DNA of 64,000 bases from contig NZ_JAYRCK010000009.1 in NCBI RefSeq assembly GCF_036409475.1, positions 1 to 64,000 of the forward strand. The letters run 5' to 3'. Under the pieces are notes generated by a model. That model did no database searches. It was given only the letters and a program-made list of their open reading frames with translations, and was not told the DNA's origin. This DNA comes from Scandinavium sp036409475 (lineage in GTDB: Bacteria > Pseudomonadota > Gammaproteobacteria > Enterobacterales > Enterobacteriaceae). Numbering within the stretch: position 1 is the first letter of the stretch; each line of letters starts with the position of its first letter. Position numbers and translations under genes: made by a program. Below are positions 59,969-64,000 of the stretch, piece after piece.

Positions 59969-61342
59969 ATGAACACACTGGCGAAAGGTTTTTTATGGGG
60001 CAACTCGGTGTCCAGCATGCAGACCGAAGGCGCATGGAACGAGGGCGGCAAAGGAAAATCTGTGTACGACATTCGCGAACCGAGCGAATTTGCCTCTGAC
60101 TGGAAAGTGGCCACAGACTCTTATCACCGCTTCGAAGAAGACTTTGATTTGATGAAGGATTTGGGGATGAACTGCTATCGCTTCCAGATTTCCTGGAGCC
60201 GCGTTTGTCCGATGGGTGATGGCGAATTTAATCAGGAAGGCATCGACTTCTACCACCGTTTTATCGACGGCCTGATTGAGCGCGGCATCGAACCGATGAT
60301 TTGCCTCTATCACTTCGACATGCCACTGGCACTGGCAGAAGAGTACAACGGTTTTAACGACCGTCGCGTGCTTGACGCGTTTGTCCGCTACGGCAAAAAG
60401 ATGATCGACTGCTATGGCGACAAGGTGAAGTACTGGCTGACCTTCAACGAGCAGAACATCTTCCACATGCCGATTGCGTTCCGTATTTCTGGCTATATGC
60501 GTGGCGAAGAAACCCTGCGCGAGCTGTATGAAATTCAGCATCACACCATGGTGGCGCATGTTCAGTTGACGAAATATCTGCACGACACTAAGCCCGGCAA
60601 ACTGATGGGCGGCATGTTAGCGCATCAACTGGTTTACCCGGCAACCTGTAAGCCTCGCGACATTTTCTGTGCGCAACAGCATGACGAATTCCTCAATCAA
60701 AACCTGCTGCGCGTGTATGCCGGGCAGGGCTACAGCCCGGAAGTGATGGCGGTGGTCAAACGTGAAGGTTTCGAAGATATCTATCGCGAAGACGATCTGG
60801 CGCTTATCAACAGCAACAAAAACGACTACATGGCATTCAGCTACTACGCCAGCCGTACGCTCGACACCGACCCGATCCCGGCAGGCACGCCGGTGAACTA
60901 CTACATGAAATACGGCGACAAAGATAACCCGTATCTGAAAGCCACCGAATGGAACTGGCAGATTGATCCGCTGGGCTTCCGCACCATTATCACGCAGTAC
61001 TACAACAACTGGCGTCTGCCGGTGTTCCCGATTGAAAACGGCATTGGCGTGATTGAGCAGTGGGACGGCGAAAACATGATTGCCGATGACTACCGCATTG
61101 CCTATCACCGCGACCATATCAACGCCATGAAAGAGGCCATTTTTGAAGATGGCGCAGACGTGATCGGCTATCTCGGTTGGGGGCTTATCGACATTCTCAG
61201 CTCGCAGGGCGATATGCGTAAGCGCTACGGCGTGGTGTACGTAAACCGCGAAAACCACGATCTGAAAGATCTGAAGCGTGTGCCGAAGAAAAGCTACGCG
61301 TGGTTGAAAAAGGCAATCCATAGCAACGGCGAAGAGATGTAA
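59969..61342 (+). CDS. 6-phospho-beta-glucosidase (GH1)
   Basis: The enzyme hydrolyses 6-phospho-beta-glucosides imported by a PTS. With ATG 59969 it has 457 residues; a GTG two codons upstream is less well spaced from GGGGAG. The acid/base Glu is in LTFNEQN near 161-167 and the nucleophile Glu in FPIENGIGV near 354-362. The phosphate-binding motif (Ser...KRYG) is in SSQGDMRKRYGVVYV near 415-429, which marks the 6-phospho branch. The exact aglycone or disaccharide is unknown. It is the first gene of an operon with a PTS IIC and a GntR regulator. Confidence 0.94.
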   Translation: MNTLAKGFLWGNSVSSMQTEGAWNEGGKGKSVYDIREPSEFASDWKVATDSYHRFEEDFDLMKDLGMNCYRFQISWSRVCPMGDGEFNQEGIDFYHRFIDGLIERGIEPMICLYHFDMPLALAEEYNGFNDRRVLDAFVRYGKKMIDCYGDKVKYWLTFNEQNIFHMPIAFRISGYMRGEETLRELYEIQHHTMVAHVQLTKYLHDTKPGKLMGGMLAHQLVYPATCKPRDIFCAQQHDEFLNQNLLRVYAGQGYSPEVMAVVKREGFEDIYREDDLALINSNKNDYMAFSYYASRTLDTDPIPAGTPVNYYMKYGDKDNPYLKATEWNWQIDPLGFRTIITQYYNNWRLPVFPIENGIGVIEQWDGENMIADDYRIAYHRDHINAMKEAIFEDGADVIGYLGWGLIDILSSQGDMRKRYGVVYVNRENHDLKDLKRVPKKSYAWLKKAIHSNGEEM

Positions 61343-61362
61343 CGCCTGCGCGAAATCGGGTT

Positions 61363-61395
61363 TTCCTCTCATGCACTCCGGGTGCATGAGAGGAA
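61363..61395 (+). other. Perfect 14-bp intercistronic hairpin
   Basis: TTCCTCTCATGCAC and GTGCATGAGAGGAA pair perfectly around a 5-base loop between the GH1 and IIC genes. No T tract follows, so it is not a classic terminator. It could block 3' decay of the GH1 message or tune IIC expression. Confidence 0.75.
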
Positions 61396-61428
61396 CTGTT
61401 GGGGTGAGTCAAAAAAAGGTCTGTGCAC

Positions 61429-62748
61429 ATGTCTGATAACGTTTCATCCAATATGCAGTCTTTTACCGATCGCTTCGTGGAGTTTTCGGCGCGCATTGCG
61501 AACCAGGTTCACCTGCGTTCGCTGCGCGACGCGTTCGCCGGCGTCATGCCGATTTTCATTCTGGCAGGGCTCGCGGTACTGGTGAACAACGTCGTGTTTC
61601 CCTGGGTATTAGACGGAGATACGCTGGTGCGGTTTAAGGTGTGGGGCGATGCCATTATCAACGGGACGCTGAACATTGCGGCTTTGTTGATAGCACCGAT
61701 GATCGCGTGGTCGCTGGCGCGGAATAAAAACTTTACTAACCCGGTTTCGGCCGTCGTTATCGCTCTCAGCAGTTTTATTATCATGATGCCGATGACCGTC
61801 GATTTGGTGCCGGTAGGCGGCAAAACCACGGTCAGCCTGACCTCGGTGCTGACGTTTGCCAATATCGGCACCACCGGCATTTTTGCTGGCGTGATTATTG
61901 GCCTGCTGGCAACGGAGTTGTTTATCCGTATTGCGCAGTACAAGCGGCTGGAGATCAACCTGGGCGATAACGTTCCGCCTGCGGTCAGCCAGTCTTTCTC
62001 CTCGCTGCTGCCGACGATCATCACTTTGTCGATCTTCGCGATACTGGCGGCGCTGTTGAAAAACCTGCTGCATACCGACTTGATCCATCTGATCATCACG
62101 CTGATTCAGCAGCCATTACGCTTGATCAATACCAGCCTGCCGGGCACGATTTTTATCTACAGTTTCGGCAACTTCCTGTTCACGTTGGGGATCCATCAGG
62201 CGGTGGTGAACAGCGTGATTCTGGAGCCGTTCCTGCTGATCAACACCAATGAGAATATGCTGGCGTTTGCTGCCGGGCAGCCGATCCCGCACATCATCAA
62301 CAATATCTTTGTACCCACGTTTGGCATGGTGGGTGGCACCGGGAGCACGATTTCTCTGCTGATTGCTATTTTCCTGTTCTCACGGCAGAAAGCGTCTAAA
62401 CAGGTGGCTCGTCTGGCTATCACGCCGGGGCTGTTTAACATCAACGAACCGGTTATTTTTGGGCTGCCGATTGTGTTTAACATCCCGCTGATGATCCCGT
62501 TTGTGCTGCTGCCTGCCATCGGCATCTTCTTCGCATGGCTTTGCACCACCTTGGGTTTGATGTCGCGCTGCGTGGTGATGATCCCATGGACAACACCCCC
62601 TGTGCTCAGCGCGTGGCTGGCAACCGCTGGGGACTGGAGAGCGGTAGTGGTTCAGTTGATAATCATCATCTTTGGTGTATTCTTCTACCTGCCTTTCCTC
62701 AAGATTGCAGAGCGAGTGGCCTTAAAAAACAGTGGGATAGCAGACTAA
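61429..62748 (+). CDS. PTS lactose/cellobiose-family IIC component
   Basis: The product is 439 residues, starting at ATG 61429 rather than the GTG two codons upstream. It has about ten membrane helices of the lactose/cellobiose EIIC family. Conserved features include SFSSLLPTIITLSIF, the FNINEPVIFGLPIVFN active-site loop with its Asn-Glu pair near 332-347, and the PWTTPPVLSAWLAT segment. It would transport and phosphorylate a beta-glucoside such as cellobiose. No IIA or IIB gene lies beside it here, so these must come from elsewhere. Confidence 0.93.
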   Translation: MSDNVSSNMQSFTDRFVEFSARIANQVHLRSLRDAFAGVMPIFILAGLAVLVNNVVFPWVLDGDTLVRFKVWGDAIINGTLNIAALLIAPMIAWSLARNKNFTNPVSAVVIALSSFIIMMPMTVDLVPVGGKTTVSLTSVLTFANIGTTGIFAGVIIGLLATELFIRIAQYKRLEINLGDNVPPAVSQSFSSLLPTIITLSIFAILAALLKNLLHTDLIHLIITLIQQPLRLINTSLPGTIFIYSFGNFLFTLGIHQAVVNSVILEPFLLINTNENMLAFAAGQPIPHIINNIFVPTFGMVGGTGSTISLLIAIFLFSRQKASKQVARLAITPGLFNINEPVIFGLPIVFNIPLMIPFVLLPAIGIFFAWLCTTLGLMSRCVVMIPWTTPPVLSAWLATAGDWRAVVVQLIIIIFGVFFYLPFLKIAERVALKNSGIAD

Positions 62749-62765
62749 GTAAGGATGGATGGGCA

Positions 62766-63479
62766 ATGGCGGCGAAGTACTTAAACATCGCGCGAGAAAT
62801 CAAGAAGCGCATCATCAGCCAGCGGTATCCAGCCAGTTCACCGTTGCCCGATCAGTTCGCCCTCGCGGCGGAGTTTCAGACCAGCAGAATGACCATTCAG
62901 CAGGCCATGCGTCAGCTGATTGTCGAAGGGCTAATCTATACGCGTCAGGGGCAGGGGACGTTTGTTCGTAAAAACTTCCTGCAGCTTTCGCAATGGGATT
63001 TGCCCGGCAGCGACTACTTTGGTGCGACGAAAACCTGGGAACATCTGGGCAAAGTAAGCAGCCAGATCGTGCGCTTTGAGCTACGCTTCCCGACCGAGAA
63101 AGAACAATCGTCACTGCTGATTAACGCGGATGCGCCGGTGTACGATTTCGTGCGTTTGCGTTTACTCAATGGCGAACCGATGTCGCTCGATGCGACGGTG
63201 ATGCCGGTAAGCCTGGTGCCAGGTCTCAATAAAACGCATCTGGAAAGTTCGGTGTTTCAGTATGTGGAAACGTTGGGGCTGAAAATTATGGGGTCGTATC
63301 GCGTGGTCCGTGCCATCAAACCGGGTGAGCTGGAACAACAGCATTTGATCTGTGAAGCGAATGATCCAGTGCTGGAGGTGGAGCAGGTTATCTATCTGGA
63401 AGATGGTACGCCGCTGGAGTATGCCCACTGCCATTACCGTTACGATCACGGCGGGATTGTGATTGTGAACAACGGCTAA
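62766..63479 (+). CDS. GntR-family (HutC/UTRA) transcriptional regulator
   Basis: The product is 237 residues with ATG 62766 (MAAKYLNIAREIKKRI); the longer frame upstream runs through the IIC gene. The N-terminal winged helix covers about 5-72 (LPDQFALAAEFQTSRMTIQQ, GQGTFVRK). The C-terminal UTRA sensor domain follows from about 85 (VYDFVRLRLLNGEPMSLD, EYAHCHYRYDH). It most likely represses this operon in the absence of a phosphorylated sugar, acting on the tandem palindromes before the GH1 gene. It ends before a set of hairpins. Confidence 0.93.
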   Translation: MAAKYLNIAREIKKRIISQRYPASSPLPDQFALAAEFQTSRMTIQQAMRQLIVEGLIYTRQGQGTFVRKNFLQLSQWDLPGSDYFGATKTWEHLGKVSSQIVRFELRFPTEKEQSSLLINADAPVYDFVRLRLLNGEPMSLDATVMPVSLVPGLNKTHLESSVFQYVETLGLKIMGSYRVVRAIKPGELEQQHLICEANDPVLEVEQVIYLEDGTPLEYAHCHYRYDHGGIVIVNNG

Positions 63480-63499
63480 TAAAACGCAGCGATAAAATA

Positions 63500-63690
63500 A
63501 AGCGGGTTATCAAAACCCGCTTGAGAGTGATGACAAACCTCTAACGAATGAGATTTGTCATAGGGTACCGAATAAAAAAACAAGGAAAATCAATTTATTG
63601 ATTTTCGGCTGCTCACCACAAAGAAGGAAAAACCACGCTTTTTCCTTCTTTGTCAGCAGTCTGAGCGGGTTATCAAAACCCGCTTTTTTT
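63500..63690 (+). terminator. Hairpin array between the GntR gene and ldtB, with duplicated terminator stem
   Basis: Four stems lie in 190 bp. The stem AAGCGGGTT/AACCCGCTT (63500-63522) recurs as an exact 22-bp copy at 63664-63685, where it is followed by seven T and is a clear plus-strand terminator. Between them are GAAAATCAAT/ATTGATTTTC (63585-63606, 2-base loop), a perfect 15-bp stem ACAAAGAAGGAAAAA/TTTTTCCTTCTTTGT (63618-63653), and an imperfect TGACAAA/TTTGTCA pair (63530-63560). The 15-bp stem can end transcripts from ldtB in the other direction. Confidence 0.7.
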
Positions 63691-63706
63691 GTGCTCGCAG
63701 AAGCTA

Positions 63707-64000
63707 TCAGTTCAGACGAACTGGCATCCCGGAACGGTCCTGAACCGCCTGATCAACCACGCTGGTGTCAACGTCAGCCTGGGTTGTTACAGCCTGAACA
63801 GATTTGGTCAGTGTGATTGGCACAATCTCGCCACCGTTGAACTGCGCATCTGTAGTCGACAGCGGGTTGTGAACTTCAATGTAACGGCTGCCATCTGGCT
63901 CGGTGGTCGCTTTTACTGGCTCATCGATGAACTGGACGCGCGTTCCGACTGGTACGTTCTGGAACAGGAACTTGATGTCTTCGTTACGCAGACGAACACA
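63707..64000 (-). CDS. ldtB: L,D-transpeptidase LdtB (YbiS), C-terminal part
   Basis: The minus strand from 64000 to the stop at 63707 encodes the last 97 residues of an L,D-transpeptidase. The first codon in the window is the Cys of the CVRLRNEDI active-site motif (normally SHGCVRLRN), so the catalytic Cys is at the very edge. The tail VQDRSGMPVRLN fits E. coli YbiS. LdtB attaches Braun lipoprotein to peptidoglycan in the periplasm. Most of the gene lies outside the window. Confidence 0.92.
   Translation of the reverse strand, partial: CVRLRNEDIKFLFQNVPVGTRVQFIDEPVKATTEPDGSRYIEVHNPLSTTDAQFNGGEIVPITLTKSVQAVTTQADVDTSVVDQAVQDRSGMPVRLN

Overview
The window looks like chromosomal DNA of a member of the Enterobacteriaceae close to Enterobacter, Lelliottia, Leclercia or Citrobacter. 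Gene content and order follow the E. coli K-12 bio-uvrB-moa-ybh-dinG-ybi-gln-dps-ompX-mntR-ldtB segment, and most proteins match the lengths I know for their E. coli counterparts. The species cannot be fixed from the sequence alone. No tRNA, rRNA, CRISPR array, prophage or intact insertion sequence was seen.

Layout. 1-4125 is the 3' end of an Rhs locus. It holds the C-terminal part of a large Rhs protein with a variable toxin tip, a probable immunity gene, a displaced second Rhs tip interrupted by an in-frame amber codon, a small membrane protein that may be its immunity partner, and a decayed remnant. 4152-9659 holds ybhB and the divergent biotin genes bioA and bioBFCD around a BirA operator. 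9634-10356 is an orphan ABC ATPase. 11016-13132 is uvrB with a LexA box. 13262-16887 is a polymyxin-resistance module, eptA-pmrA-pmrB plus a small PmrR-like gene and PmrA boxes; in E. coli K-12 this module lies elsewhere. 16962-18746 is an AT-rich LysR/HAD gene pair. 18788-22755 is ybhK and the Moco-riboswitch-controlled moaABCDE operon. 22831-32857 carries ybhL, ybhP-clsB-ybhN, ybhQ and the cecR-ybhGFSR efflux operon. 33057-36813 is rhlE and dinG. A five-gene chaperone-usher fimbrial operon (36800-42149) separates dinG from ybiB, which are adjacent in E. coli. 43525-51867 holds two DUF1471 genes, a flavin reductase-like gene, rlmF, mscM, glnHPQ and dps. 52191-52838 is a compact, strongly structured element with terminal inverted repeats and no convincing gene. 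52900-59737 has rhtA, ompX, opgE, mntS, mntR, ybiR and an aldo/keto reductase. 59919-63479 is a beta-glucoside operon (GH1 enzyme, PTS IIC, GntR regulator). The window ends inside ldtB.

The genes form several self-contained circuits: biotin synthesis under BirA; SOS repair (uvrB, dinG) under LexA; lipid A modification under PmrAB, with a small protein that probably restrains a competing enzyme; molybdopterin synthesis under a riboswitch; glutamine uptake under NtrC/sigma-54; manganese homeostasis (mntR, mntS); and sugar uptake under a local GntR repressor. REP/BIME palindromes close many transcription units.

The parts most worth a second look are the interrupted Rhs cassette (2648-3755), the structured element between dps and rhtA (52191-52838), the hairpin array before ldtB (63500-63690) and the PmrR/PmrA-box arrangement (13222-13413).
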